From Rutpela maculata (taxonomy: Eukaryota > Arthropoda > Insecta > Coleoptera > Cerambycidae): a DNA stretch of 64,000 nt. This document shows, in pieces, positions 32,471-44,588 of this stretch. The notes beneath the pieces were generated by a model. That model did no database searches, was not told where the DNA came from, and was given only the letters and a program-made list of their open reading frames with translations. The stretch covers positions 168,466,425-168,530,424 of the forward strand of contig OW386285.2 in assembly GCA_936432065.2 (NCBI GenBank), read 5' to 3'. The stretch's first letter is position 1. The number at the start of each line of letters is the position of its first letter. The position numbers and the translations under genes are program-made.

Positions 32471-32681
32471 TGTGATTTTGAAATGTATTAAAACATAAAT
32501 CAAGATATTCAAAAGTTGTTACTAAGAAACAGGAAATATTAATAATGTGGTTGCAATTTTAATAAATAAAATATAGTCTTTACGTTGAAATTAGAACCAT
32601 TTATTTGCCCTAAGTCGGGCTGGTCCACAAATCGAAGGTAATATTTTGACGAAACTAAACCATAAAGCTGAGCTCCCTTCA
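32471..32681 (+). repeat. BEL/Pao 5' LTR
   Basis: Starts TGTGATTTTG and ends CCCTTCA, that is TG...CA, and is followed at once by the primer-binding site. Contains AATAAATAAAATATAG, a likely core promoter or polyadenylation zone. Confidence 0.9.
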
Positions 32682-32695
32682 TGGTCCTTCAGCCG
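32682..32695 (+). promoter_or_regulatory. BEL/Pao primer-binding site
   Basis: TGGTCCTTCAGCCG directly abuts the 5' LTR. TGG fits the CCA end of a tRNA; the tRNA species is not assigned. Confidence 0.65.
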
Positions 32696-33287
32696 AATTA
32701 AGAAAATACCTAGGATATCGTCAACATTTGTAAAAATTATATGAACTAACAAATGGTGATGACATATGTATTTATATTATGTCAATAACAAAAAAGAAGT
32801 AAGTAGTTAAGAACCTAAACTGATCTGCAAGGCACGAGCTCTGGAGTTTCCACTTTACAGTTAAGTAAAGTTTCCCGCATCTGCTTCAGTGGGTGGAGCA
32901 GAGAAAGGTATTATTATAGTGTTGTGCGACTTGCAGCGTATCAAAGTGAGTAGGTTCTGTGCTTTTGTTCTTTCGTAATCAACCGTTATTTTGTCAAATG
33001 TAAAATAAACATTATTTATGTATCTCTTTTGAATATTTGAGAGCAGCTTTAATTTTGTAAGCGATTTATTACATATTTATATATTGTTGAACAATCAATT
33101 TTCCTTGAGTTGCAAAAGTGATATTGCTGTCAATTTGACTTTTTAGAATTTATCTAAAAGCCTGCATTGCTTTAGTTTGTGAAGTTGATCAAATTTGATC
33201 AATTACAATTCGTATTTTTACATTTTGTAAGCAAGAAATAAGGATTTACAGTGTTGCAGGTTATATATTAGTACAAATATTGTTACA

Positions 33288-34184
33288 ATGTCTAAAGTGC
33301 CAGAGGAATTATTAAATAAGAGAAAATATTATAAAGGTAGAATTACCCATATTGAGAATTTGTTAGGTGACATTGAATCAAGCACTCATGCTGCTGATTT
33401 ACAAAGCTCTTTGGATAGACTTAATGATATTTTTGCAAAATTTGAGGAAATACAAATTGAATTGGAAATTATTGATGAAAGCAAATATAAACCTGAAGGT
33501 CTCGCAATAGAAGATAAATACTTAGAGTTAGTAAAAGTTATTAGACGTAACCTTGCAAAGTTAAAACAGTCAGAAAATGGTAACGGTAAAGGGGATAATC
33601 CTAAACAAGGCGAATTAAGTAATCATCATTCTCTTCCAAAAATTAATATAGCCGCTTTTTCCGGGGATTATAGCAGTTGGCTTAATTTCAAGGATATGTT
33701 TATTAATTTAGTTCATAATAGAGATGACTTAAGTAATGTGACTAAATATTATTACTTAAAGTCAGCTCTTAAAGGAGATGCTGCGTTATTAATAGCAAAC
33801 ATCAAATGCTCTGAGAAAAACTATGATGAGGGCTGGCGTGTTTTAGTTGAACGCAATGACAATAAAACATTGATAGCGAATAGTCACTTAAATGCCATTT
33901 TTGAGCTACCTGAAGTAAACAAAAATTCCGGGAGTAGTTTGAGAGCTATGTTAAATTTATTCGCGCAACATTACAATTCTTTAAAAGCTCTTGATTTGCC
34001 AAACTTGTTCGACAGTTTTTTGATATTTTTCATTTCTCAGAAATTAGATTTTGACACTCGTAAAGAATTTGAGCTTCAGCGAAAGGCTGAGGAATTTATT
34101 ACAATTAAAGAATTCCTTGATCATCTTAATAAACGATGTCAAGCGTGGGAAATATTGCATCAAAATGATCCATTAAATAAATAA
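33288..34184 (+). CDS. BEL/Pao gag (N-terminal and capsid-like part)
   Basis: It opens with ATG at 33288 (MSKVPEELLNKRKYYKG). Residues 1-90 are charged and helical. From about residue 117 comes LPKINIAAFSGDYSSWLNF and YLKSALKGDA, the DUF1759-type domain found in BEL/Pao Gag. The frame ends at TAA 34182-34184 in an A-rich run. The expected zinc knuckle (LCFLCLATGY, then LCSKCNQKHQKMLH) follows at once in another frame, open from 34181. So gag and pol were most likely one frame, broken by a small indel in the A run; a programmed frameshift is possible but less likely. Gag forms the particle that packages element RNA. Confidence 0.82.
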   Translation: MSKVPEELLNKRKYYKGRITHIENLLGDIESSTHAADLQSSLDRLNDIFAKFEEIQIELEIIDESKYKPEGLAIEDKYLELVKVIRRNLAKLKQSENGNGKGDNPKQGELSNHHSLPKINIAAFSGDYSSWLNFKDMFINLVHNRDDLSNVTKYYYLKSALKGDAALLIANIKCSEKNYDEGWRVLVERNDNKTLIANSHLNAIFELPEVNKNSGSSLRAMLNLFAQHYNSLKALDLPNLFDSFLIFFISQKLDFDTRKEFELQRKAEEFITIKEFLDHLNKRCQAWEILHQNDPLNK

Positions 34185-35745
34185 AAAAATTATGTTTTCT
34201 TTGCTTAGCTACCGGATATATATATTCTACTTGTAATGCTACTTTGTGCAGTAAGTGTAATCAGAAACACCAGAAGATGTTGCATTTTGGTTTTGGAAAA
34301 AGTGGCTCAGAGTCTAATCAAAACTCACAGGCCGTAAGTGATGCTAATGAAAATAATGCTAGCTCAGCTAGTGTAAGCATAGTGGCAAATGCGTCATTTT
34401 CCAGTAAGGAAACTGCTCAAGTTTCAGTGTCCCAAATAGGTAATAATTTTAATTTGGTACTGTTGTGTACTGCAATAGTTAATGTTGTAGATGCGAATGA
34501 CAATAAACATTCATGTCGTGCATTATTAGATAGCGCGAGTGAGCGTAATTTTATTACCTCCAAATTTGCGGAGAATCTGAAAATGACTGGTACGCAATCC
34601 AGTTGGTCAGTAGCTGGTGTTGGAGGCTTAATCTCTGTAGTTGAAACAGTGTTAACTTTAACGGTTGAATCCCGAGTTAACGATTTCTGTTTTAAAGCGG
34701 ATTTTGGTGTTACCAAATTTATTACAAATCGGCTTCCAAAAGTTAGTTTTAGTAATAAATTATTGCGGTGGCCAAATTTTGTTAAATTGGCAGACCCTAG
34801 ATTCAATATTCGCGAGGATATTGATATACTCATAGGAGCAGAAGTGTATTATTCATTGTTACAATCAGGTAAAATTGAATTAGGTTCTGATAAACCTTTA
34901 CTGTATAATACTCATTTAGGATGGGTATTTGGTGACAGTTTAAAATGTAATATGAACTCATTAGAAAGTTCAGTCTATAATGCTGTTACAGATTCTTTAT
35001 ATAATGAAAACGAAATCGATTTGATTGAAAATTTTTGGCGTTTAGAAGAATATTCTTCTAAAATTTTCTTTTCCGCGGATGAAATGCGTTGTGAAAAGTT
35101 ATATCTTGACACGGTGTCTAGGGATAAGGAAGGTAGATATGAGGTTGATTTACCTATTATTGAGAAGAAACTGTCTAATTTAGGGGACCCATACTCACTT
35201 GCAATGAAATGTTTCTTGGGCTTAGAAAAAAGGTTTAAAAACAATGTAGAATTTTTTGAGCGGTACCAAAAATTCATTCAAGAATTTGTTGATCTTGGTC
35301 ACGCACACGAAGTCACTCGTGTTTCAATTTCGAATGAGCTTATGCCATTAGAGTATTATATGCCTCACCATGCAGTAATTCGTGAAGATAAGTCTTCAAC
35401 CAAGTTAAGAGTTGCCTTCAATGCATCTGCGCCGTCGAGTACAGGTGTATCATTGAATGACATTATGTTGGTAGGACCGGTAATTCAACCAGACTTATTT
35501 TCTGTTTTAATCCGCTTTCGCAGTTATAAATATGCGATTATAACGGATATTACAATGATGTACCGCATGATTAAAATTAAAGAAAGGTATCAGCCTTTAC
35601 AAAGAATTTTATGGAGAAATTCCCCTAATGAAGAAATTACATGTTTGCAGTTAAATCGGATAACATACGGAACTGCATCTGCGAGTTATCTCGCAGTTCG
35701 AAGTTTGTTACAATTGGTTCAAGATCAATCAATTATCCATTGGCA
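34181..35745 (+). pseudogene. BEL/Pao pol part 1: zinc knuckle, protease, RT fingers
   Basis: Open frame from 34181. It begins with the Gag-type knuckle (CSKCNQKHQKMLHF). An aspartic-protease-like block follows, CRALLDSASERNFIT (DS-A-S in place of the usual DTG/DSG, about 34515). Then comes the spacer region with ILIGAEVYYSLL and GWVFGD, and RT motifs KLRVAFNASAPSS, ITDITMMYRMIKI and RILWRNS. The frame is lost near 35740, within the codons just before YMDD. The match to BEL/Pao Pol is clear from VGP.IQPDLF and TYGTASA. Confidence 0.85.
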
Positions 35746-36503
35746 TCTCGAGCTTTAACAACCAATACTTATATGGATGATATTATAACCGGAGCTTCCG
35801 ATTATTCTTCCGCAGTGCGTCTGCGGGACGAATTAATTGAACTGCTTAGTAAAGGTAAATTTGCCTTACACAAGTGGTATTCAAATAATACGTGTCTACT
35901 TCAGGATATCCCCGTGGATAAGAGAGAGCAATGTAGTTTTATACTCAAGAACGGTAGTGCATCCTTGAAAGCCCTTGGAATGACATGGGATCCAAACAAT
36001 GATTTATTTGTAATGTCATTCTCAAAATTGACTGATAGCCATCAAAACTCAAAGCGTGTAATTTTATCGGAGATATCTAAGATTTTTGATCCGCTAGGCA
36101 TTATATCACCAGTGTGCATTATTGGTAAATTAATAATGCAGATGATTTGGAAACAAAATTTAAGTTGGGATTCTGTTGTTCCTGAGCATATTCGCGAGAT
36201 TTGGTCTTCATTTAAGAAAAATATGAAGTATATTGATGACATTTCTGTTCCTCGATTGGTGATATGCAATAACGCTGTAAATTCACAATTGCACAGGTTT
36301 GCCGACAGTTCATTAAAAGCGTATGGTTGTGCAATCTATCTACGATCTAAAGATCGTGATGATAATTGCACAATTCATTTAGTTTGTTCTAAATCAAAGG
36401 TAGCACCAATCAAAACCGTCACATTGCCTCGCCTGGAATTATGCGCAGCGTTGCTTTTAGCGCGTTTTATGTCTAATGTTCTAAAGTCATTTCCGATACC
36501 TAT
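35740..36503 (+). pseudogene. BEL/Pao pol part 2: RT palm (YMDD) and RNase H start
   Basis: One frame over from part 1, this reads NYPLASRALTTNTYMDDII, with the YMDD catalytic motif at about 35770. KFALHKWYSN and LGMTWDPNNDLF follow, then FDPLGIISP and the RNase H-like block HRFADSSLKAYGCAIYL and LPRLELCAALLLARF. The true frame ends at 36503 in SFPIPI, where the AGGCGTC element is inserted; the stop at 36511-36513 belongs to the insert. Pol resumes in the same frame at 44860 with EKRFYWTDS. Confidence 0.88.
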
Positions 36504-37374
36504 AGGCGTCTGAATTTAAGATGCCAGCGCCAAAGTGGAGAACTCGTGAACTAATTATAGGCCGTTTGTTTATTTATTTGGCGAATACTTATATCGATTT
36601 TTTTCTGTTTATTGTTATTTTTGGCATTGAAAATAATAACATTAATAATATATGACCTAAAGGTTTGCAAGATTTTGTTGTAAGTGATTTGCAAGATGTT
36701 AATGGCATTATTCAGCAAAATTCATATTTTTTAGGTTATCTGGTTTTCCCTTTGAAAAGTACAGTTTCTTCGACATAAACGGTGTCTGGCTAATTAAATA
36801 TTAATAAACTAAAATATTTCTTTAAATTTATGTACAGTTGTAGTTTAAAATCACTTGTTTTCAGGAAACATGAGTGACATTTAGGTTAAGCATATTGCAA
36901 TGTATGGAACATTTGGGAAGCACTAAAAATGTAAAAATTCTAATTGTGTGTATGAAGGGGAATATGTTTTAAATGCAGGACATATTATTTTGTGTGGTAC
37001 AACCCATATTCAACACAAAACTTAATAAATGTGTATGCTCTATGTTTACAAACAAGTGTCAGATCATGAAATTAGTGGTACCTACATTGAATATAGGTAA
37101 CTAAAAAGATATTTATTAATTCTTTAAGTAAAATAATTGAAACAGTATTTTGTAAAATATGAAATAGAAATATTCAGGGGTAAAACATAATAGTGCATGA
37201 TGCAATAGTATAAATTACTTTTATAAATATACTGAAATTGCATATATTTACTTATTTCAAAAATTTCACTTACAATGTGTGATTGTTCAGGCCATTATTA
37301 TTGCTACTCGCGCCCCTCGGGCCACGGTTATTTGCACCAGCTTTTTCCCTCTCAACATCAACCCAGTCAGCACA

Positions 37375-37685
37375 AAGTTATCCACAGAACATCCTCAGGA
37401 TATGAAGTTAGGTTTGAACAGATATCCTCAGGATATGTCCCCGATTTCCACAGGACATCCCTAGGAAGTCCAAGTGAGACTGTTTCAGATCTCCCGAGAA
37501 CAGCCTGCGGATGCACTTTCTTATATCCTTGGGATGTATTTAGGCAATATCTAGGCATTACCTAAAGACATCCTATGGAGGCAGATTTTCAGAATCGTAA
37601 GATTTGCCTAGGCCATCCTCAGGAGGTACAAATTGAGCTTAGGACAACCTGAGGAAGAACTTTCAGACATCCCAAGGATGTCCTT
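37375..37685. repeat. ATCCTCAGGAT-type subterminal array, left
   Basis: ACATCCTCAGGATATG, GATATCCTCAGGATATG, GACATCCCTAGG, GGCCATCCTCAGGAGG, GACATCCCAAGGATGTCC and others, spaced about 20-60 bases. Matches the inverse array at 44290-44588. Confidence 0.75.
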
Positions 37686-38453
37686 TAATTCGTCGATATC
37701 AGTCACTATACAAGTTGCGCCACTTAAAACTCCCCAAACTTGTAACTTTTTTATTTTTGAAGCGATGACCATGTTGGGCACATCAAATTGTAGACATTTT
37801 TAAAGCCTTTAAACATGCATACAGATGCATGATTTAAAAAAATTTTTTGGAAAAAATTGTTCAGAAAGGAAACTTAACTTCTTTGAATATTTTTTTAACT
37901 CATCCTGTACATGAACTGTGTTAATGTTTTCTTATAAAGGTTTTAATTAGCTTCAATTTATGTTATTAAAATAAAAAAATTTTAAAAATAAAAATTTTGC
38001 AATTTCCTATTTAGTATTTTTTACAATTAATTATTTTTTATTTATTTTTTATCATGTTTAGAGAATATTATTTAGGTATTATGCAAATCACAACTTACAC
38101 ACTTTTTTATTTATTATGAAAATACCTACTTTCTGTATATTCCCAGTGAACACGGATACATACCTGGTATGTTTCTCTTACGTAATCTATTCAACATGTT
38201 ATATCCAAGGATATTGGATGTATGGTAAATGTAAGGTACATGGACCTTAAAATTTCAGCCACAAAAAAAGTTATAGCCATGTAATGGCAACATAACTTGT
38301 AACATACTCGTATGTGGCAAATATATAACATACATGTAAAAGACATATATTGTATTTCAAAATATTTACCTTAAAATATGTTCTGATGTTACATGTGTGC
38401 TATATAACATGCAATTTCCGTGGTATATGCACAAGGGGGTAGCAAATAATATA

Positions 38454-39010
38454 CAGGGTGTCCCCAAATGGGGTTACCTATACCAAAAGTGGACCTAAAT
38501 TTTAGTTTTTCGACAGTCACTATAAAATATTTTGCTTCTTAAAGAAATACGATGTGTTAAGAAAATGTACTTTTTTATGCAGGGCGCTCAAAAATTTCAA
38601 AAATATGAATTTTACCCAAGAGCAAACTACCTTTATTTTTCTCATTTTTAAGGAAAATGCAATTTGAAAAAATTTTTTATTAAATCTTGTTTAATAGGTA
38701 CGTCTTTTTCCCCAATGCCTCACCTCAGTTTTCGTATTTTTCCGTAACGGATACTAAAAAATTTAGAATTATGAAAGAAAAGTATTTCAAATGGCTTTTT
38801 TATTAAAAATGAAAAACAAAGGTAGTTTACTCTTAGGCAAAATTCATATTTTTGGAATTTTTAAGCGCCCTGCTCCTTCATAAAAAAAATTATTTTTTTA
38901 ACATAAATCGTATTTTTTTAAAAATGCGGAAATTTTTATAGTGACTTTTTGTCCAAAAATTAAAATTTAGGTCATTTGTTGTATAGCTAATCCCATCCGG
39001 GGACACCTTG
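38454..39010. mobile_element. Mariner-type miniature element, 557 bp
   Basis: Ends CAGGGTGTCCCCAAATGGGG and, inverted, CAAGGTGTCCCCGGATGGGA, with TA at 38452-38453 and 39011-39012. The arms are complementary (GCGCTCAAAAATTTC near 38585 and its inverse near 38865). It is also present in copy 2 (61167-61722), so it inserted before the two copies separated. Confidence 0.82.
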
Positions 39011-39474
39011 TACTACTGTTACAATATGGCTCAAGTAAGGAAAAACTAGATGTAAAAAAAGGCCAATCTAAAATAAATAATTTTTATATTCATAAAATAC
39101 ATATATCATAATAATATATTAATCAAAGTCATACAAGAATTGCACATTCTCTAAACTATATAGTTTGGTTTATTACAAGCAAACTTTTGGTTAACAGAAA
39201 ACATAGAAGATAAAATAGCTGAAGAAAAATAACATATACAGAAAAAGTTAGCTGATTGCAAGCTATGTAATAAGGCAAAAAAAAAATAAAGAAAAGCCTG
39301 ACAGTATACATGAATCATTTTCATTCCGCTGTAAATTAGGAAGAAATAAACATTAGCATGATTACTATAGAGACAAGAAAAGTGTATAAGTTTTTGGTAA
39401 AACAGAACAGCTTTATCTTACATTGAAAGAAGTTTCCGGAAAATTAAAAGCTTAATGAAGTTTGTTCCAAATGA

Positions 39475-39574
39475 TGCTCGGGCTTTTACAACATTTAAAA
39501 ACTGTGGATTTTGAGGGTGACGTTGAACGCTACAGTAACACTATTGATTTTGATGTAGACGTAAACGAACAGTA
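39475..39574 (+). pseudogene. Exon-like fragment in CCCAGTGAACAC element (acidic C-terminus)
   Basis: From ATGATGCTCGGGC the frame reads MLGLLQHLKTVDFEGDVE then RYSNTIDFDVDVNEQ and a stop. The same stretch is in copy 2 at about 60603-60705 on the minus strand with few changes. It has codon-like composition but no recognised domain. A lost transposase exon or a captured host exon are both possible. Confidence 0.35.
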
Positions 39575-39599
39575 GAAACGAAAATCGCAGGCATATTAA

Positions 39600-41400
39600 T
39601 GAGAAGTACGACACTTTGCATTTTCTAAGTGTCTATATACCTACATACACAAAATATACTACTTTTGACAGTCGAGTTATTATTATATTATCTATATATT
39701 AAACACAGTTTTAGTTTTATTACTTATTTACTCTAGTGACTGAATAAATGCTTTTTTGAACTATATATTTAACATCCGAATAAAGTTTGGTTTAATGTAT
39801 GGTTATCCAAGTTTAATTGTACCAAATATCAACTAAAATTCTGAACGAAAATACCTAGTTAGTGAAAAAACAAGAATTCTTCAATTATTCAAAAAGGAGC
39901 TAAAAATTTATTAGAAACAAGAAAAATTCAACAAACGTGACAATAATACTCAGATAATGACGAAAACAAATTTCCTATATAAAAAAAAAATTTACTTACA
40001 GACAAACCTGTCAGCATGAATTTGCAAGCAGACTAATACTTAAAACTTAATTATCTTAAAACTAGTTTTTGGCGCCTGGTTTCCTTTTTTCATACATATC
40101 TCAATCAATTATGGTACAATAACTGCTCCAGCTTCTTGTTTTCTCTCTGTAGCCTTTGCTTTGACAGTCTGAACCACTCACTAGCGATGTTCTCAAATTC
40201 TTTTTCACAATGTGGAAACGTTTCGTTAACAGCAGCTAGAACAATAGTTTATGACAAAATTTTATAACTTTTTTGTGTATTATTTACTTAAAAGCAATTT
40301 CTAACTTTTTTAGAAATTCTTTGTCTTTACCTTTACGAGATATTATTTTTAATTAGTAATTACACAAAATTAGACACAGACATCTATGATGACATAAATA
40401 GGTTAAATCCATATAGCAGCAGCAGTTTATAGCAAGAGTGATAAAATATGACCAGTTTTTCAATATTTATATTAAGTTTAATGCTGGTTATAAAAGATTT
40501 AAGCTACAATAAAGCACCTATAATTTTTCTGTGGCTTGAGCTTAGTTAAATTTCATTAAATTTCAATCTCAAGATTGGGCAACATGTCAATAAAACTCCA
40601 ACAAATAAGTAGGTACCTAATAAGCGACTTAACACTGCACCGAAGAGCTAATGATTTACACTTCTACGTACTTACCTACAATAGTTTTGATCTCTGAACT
40701 TGAGTCCGCACAAAAACAAAGACGATATTTAACATGTTAAAACGCACGCTAGAAGTCACGTTGCACCTCCTTCAGGGTCACTTGTGTTAGGTTAGAATAT
40801 TAGGATTAGGTTATTTTGTTAGGTATAGTTAGGGATATTTGAGTTAATTTGGTATCCTTTTCTAGCACGAACTATGTAATACAGAGTGCGAAAGAGATGT
40901 CCTATAATAATTTTATAACCAGATTTACCGGGAAATTTAAAACATCACAATATTAAAACGTTATCCAACTGTATGAAGATACGGGATTATCAAACTAGTT
41001 TTTGATCGGCGAGTTTTATTTTTTGTTATTAGATACATAAATAAAAATAAAACGGCCGGTAACACTAATCACTATTTTAATAAATTTATAGAGTATTTAA
41101 ACGAATAAGTCATCAAGTATTATATAGGCACAATTACATTTTCATTATCACTTAATGACAATTGAAGATTTAATATCACAAGCGTTAATTGGTAAAAGAG
41201 CTTCTTATTTTCATTGGGCATGCTATTATTATGTTGATTAAACTACACTGGTCACTGATGTTATAACCTACTATAGCAGCACACTCACTACTACACCAAA
41301 ACAATATACATAATATATATACTTAACCAAACTTTTTTGACATTCCATATGTAAGATAGCTTGTTTCACGTTTGTAGTTTACCAAATTACATGATTAAAT
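39600..41400. other. Interior of CCCAGTGAACAC copy 1 outside the exon-like stretches
   Basis: AT-rich, no open frame of note. 40786-40833 has five TTAGG pentamers in 48 bases. From 41400 to 41950 is the right subterminal array of ATGTTATAT motifs. Confidence 0.4.
40098..40243 (-). pseudogene. Exon-like fragment in CCCAGTGAACAC element (charged helical)
   Basis: On the minus strand, after CTAG (a possible 3' splice site), it reads AAVNETFPHCEKEFENIAS then EWFRLSKQRLQRENKKLEQL. It has a TGA three codons before the stop seen in copy 2. It is convergent with 39475-39574. The helical, charged sequence looks like the C-terminus of a real protein, but I cannot name the family. Confidence 0.4.
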
Positions 41401-42649
41401 ATATATGTGTAATGTAATTGTAGAAAAACTTAAAATGTCCATGATGATCACAAAATATATAAATGTTATATCTGGTGTAAACATATAAGATGGGTTGATG
41501 TGTAATATGTAGCAATTATCTAAATATCACATATTTTAATGTTATTATTTAACACACAAGCAATATAACTTTAAACGTACATACTGATTACAGAAATACA
41601 TAAATGTTATATAGCTGATAAATACACATAATACTTGTTATTGTAATGTAGCAGTTACGTAAAAATCACATATTTTAATGTTATTATTTAACAAACAGGC
41701 AATATAACTTAAAATCTACATGGTGATAACAAACATACATAAATATTATATGGCATGTAAATATACAAAATACTTGTTATTGTAATGCAGCAGTTATGTA
41801 AAAATCACATATTATAATGTTTGTATTTAACAAACAGGCATGTTTGTTAATAACTTAAATGTATATAGCATTTGAAGATGGTTTATATAATGGAGATATA
41901 TTTGGTAATATGGTGTGTGTTACCTTGACAATCTCTCTTTGGTACGTAACAGCCATATGTGTGTTCACTGGGTTGTTGCCCTAATCTGGGCACACTAATA
42001 TACTAGTTAGGTAAATACTTTAATAATGAGTGTTTTAAAGTATTTACCTAACTAGTATATTAGCGTGCCCAGATTAGGGCAACAATATACAGAAAGTAGG
42101 TATTTTCATAATAAATAAAAAAGTGTGTAAGTTGTGATTTGCATAATACCTAAATAATATTCCTATTTAGTACATTTTAATATAAGTTTGTTTTTAAAAA
42201 TATTTATTTCTTTTGTTTCTTGTTACTGTTTTGTTACGTTGAATGTTTTTTGTGATATGTCTTTTACAAATAAAACATAAAATTATTATTTACATTCTTT
42301 TCAAAGTTATTTTAAAAAAATTTAGTTTGGAATCGGAAAGTGTTTTTAATTTTTTTCTCTAAAAGCAAAAAGAATTTCGAATATGACGTAATAACATAAA
42401 TTGAAGCTAATTAAAACCTTTATAAGAAAACATTAACGCAGTTCATGTACAGGGTGAGGTAAAAAAATATTCAAGGAAATTAAGTTTTCTTTCTTAACAA
42501 TTTTTTTAAATAAAATTTTTAATCAATCTGTACACATGTTTAAATGCCTTAAAAATATCTACAATTTGATATGCCCAACATGGTCGTCGCTTAAAAAATA
42601 AGAAAGTTACAAGCCTGGGGAGTTTTAAGTGGCGCACGCTGTATGCTGG

Positions 42650-44285
42650 CGATGACTCACCTCTGTAAAACTCGTGAAGTATCCCACATCACTTTTTTCA
42701 TTTTACATTAATTAAACAGATGTTGGTGATATAAATACCCAGAGAACTTAAAAACTTATTGAATAGCTATAGAGGGTAATTACAGTAATATATAAAAAAT
42801 AGTAGACTGGTTATCATCAATATTTTTATTATTTTAAAATAAATGAAACAAAATAAAACAAAAATATATATCAATGGATATTATCTAGGTATAAAACAAT
42901 TCACTAAATGTTTTTTTTACATTTCATCCAGTAGTTTTGTAAGTTTAAGAATCTTGCTTTCTGTTTCACAAAAATATACTAGATACAGAGTGACCCATTT
43001 GAAAGCGGGGCACTCTCTAAAATTTTTATTTGTTGGCCGATTTAAACTATTTTTTTCTAAATGATATAGTTTTAATAACTTTGCTCTGATGCCAAGTTTC
43101 ACAATGAATTTTAAAATTTCAAGGCTTAAGTTTATCTCTCCTAAGTTCGAGTCTCAGCTGCGGCAGATGGCAATGTCGAAGAGAGTGGTTGTTGTGTTGT
43201 TGTCTGTGTGCCCTGGTTGGGTAGTGGTAGCTTTACTTCGAAAAATGGCCCAATTATGAGCGAAAGCAGGTAGCAATTTAGTTTTGTGATATGTTGTAAA
43301 CTTTACTTTCTAACACAATAATAATATAATAAACAAGTGCCCTTTGCCGTGTATAAAAATCAAAATAAAAAAAAAACATATTGAGAAATGAGCAAAAATC
43401 GCAATTATATAAAATGTACTCCAGAAAGAGAAGATACCTATTGAGAAAATACATGACATTTTGAAAATACTAACCTGTAATTGAGAAATATTCTAAACAA
43501 TATCAAGTCCAAATATGTTTACAGGCAGCGGAATAACCATCAGTGCCCGCTGTAGACACAAACAGGATGACTGCATTATTTCAGAAAAAGAAACATTATT
43601 CTTAAATATAATTTCCTGACTGACTTTTTTTGTACGGCACAACACTTGCTTGAATATTTTAGTAATTATAATTTTTAAAAGCCACTGTATATCTGATGAA
43701 CAACTTCCTAACCAATATTCTTCCTTTCTTTTTCCCTTTTTTTTGCCTCATTTTTATTGCAAAAATCTTCCTTGCAACCAACCATAATGTAGTACTTTTT
43801 CACTTTTCAATTTACCTAAAGGCTGAAATAAATTTGCGTCTCCATCAGTGTAATCTTTAACAAAGATTCATTTAATATATTATCTTTCTACAAAATTAAG
43901 CTGCACAAATGAAAAGTATAAGGTTAGGTAAAAAATATTTATACTTGCCACCTTTCAAGTTGTTTCTTTTTAGCACCACACAAAGTCAACTCCTTTTTCA
44001 ATTGTAAAATACCCATATTTGCTGATTTTAGCTTTTTTTAGAACAGAAAATCAAATCAATTCACGGTCACTAATAAACTGTAAACAGCTGATTGTGAGAG
44101 CAGAGGATGGATACCGAACTTCGATTGAAGCGCCACTAACGGGAAATTTTTAAACTATGATTAAAGAAGTCCGCCGTTTAGTTTTAGTTTTTTTTTTTGT
44201 TAAATTTGTTTAATAATAGGTATATAAATATAATTTCATGTTTTAACACTTAACACTTTAACACATTTCTTAAGAAAGATGGCAA
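42650..44285. other. Interior of CCCAGTCAGCAC element, no gene recognised
   Basis: Short overlapping frames on both strands near 42843-43102 show no domain. The sequence has a GT-rich patch at 43180-43230. Nothing further can be supported. Confidence 0.4.
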
Positions 44286-44289
44286 AAAT

Positions 44290-44588
44290 GATCCTGTGTT
44301 TGGATATCCGTGGGCAAACTGGACAAGATAACCCATGGATATCAATTGTATTACATCCGTAGGATATAGATATTTTGTACACCTATAGGATACCGACATC
44401 CCGTCGGGATATCCGTAGGAAATCAGTTGCGGATATCCCTAGGGTATCCATAATTTGGATCTCTACAGGATATTAATATCCAGCAGGTCATCCCTGGGAT
44501 GACCTAGGGATATGTCTATGGGATAATCCCAAATCTGGGACAGCGGGACTATACTAGGATATCCTGAGGATATTGTGTGCTGTCTGGG
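44290..44588. repeat. ATCCTCAGGAT-type subterminal array, right
   Basis: GGATATCCGTGGG, TAGGATATAGATA, GGGATATCCGTAGG, ATCCCTAGGGTATCC, CTAGGATATCCTGAGGATA and others. Inverse counterpart of the left array. Confidence 0.75.

Larger units (their letters stand above)
38142..41972. mobile_element. CCCAGTGAACAC element, copy 1, TT duplication
   Basis: Starts CCCAGTGAACACGGATACAT and ends ATATGTGTGTTCACTGGG; TT at 38140-38141 and 41973-41974. Subterminal zones are full of ATGTTATAT/ATATAACAT and ACATACATGT-type motifs. Copy 2 (58028-62034) is the same element in opposite orientation, closely similar along its length. The interior holds a mariner-type miniature element (38454-39010) and two exon-like stretches (39475-39574 plus, 40098-40243 minus). 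Confidence 0.88.
37711..42641. mobile_element. Palindromic mariner-type foldback, CAAGTTGCGCCACTT ends, TA duplication
   Basis: Ends CAAGTTGCGCCACTTAAAAC and, inverted, CAGCGTGCGCCACTTAAAAC; TA at 37709-37710 and 42642-42643. Without the nested element it is about 1.1 kb and complementary over nearly its whole length. The centre is near 42033, where GTTGCCCTAATCTGGGCAC faces its inverse across a short loop. The left arm is split at 38141/41973 by the CCCAGTGAACAC element. It encodes nothing. Confidence 0.8.
37362..44588. mobile_element. TIR element with CCCAGTCAGCACA ends and ATCCTCAGGAT arrays, AA duplication
   Basis: Ends CCCAGTCAGCACAAAGTTAT and, inverted, CCCAGACAGCACACAATAT. AA flanks both sides (37360-37361, 44589-44590). 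The left 320 bp and right 300 bp carry a dozen or so copies and variants of the palindrome ATCCTCAGGAT or ATCCCTAGGAT. The remainder, 42650-44280, is AT-rich with no convincing gene. A palindromic element (37711-42641) is nested within. Confidence 0.82.

Noticed and set aside
34150..34200. Programmed frameshift between gag and pol of the BEL/Pao element
   Set aside because: BEL/Pao elements usually have one frame, there is no clear slippery heptamer plus structure, and the same element has other random frame changes and a stop; decay is simpler.
37275..37565. 96-codon frame in the CCCAGTCAGCAC element
   Set aside because: It translates the ATCCTCAGGAT array and crosses an element border at 37362.
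41973..42085. 110-bp GTTGCCC hairpin as a separate miniature element
   Set aside because: Its flanks are complementary too, so it is the centre of the larger palindromic element 37711-42641.
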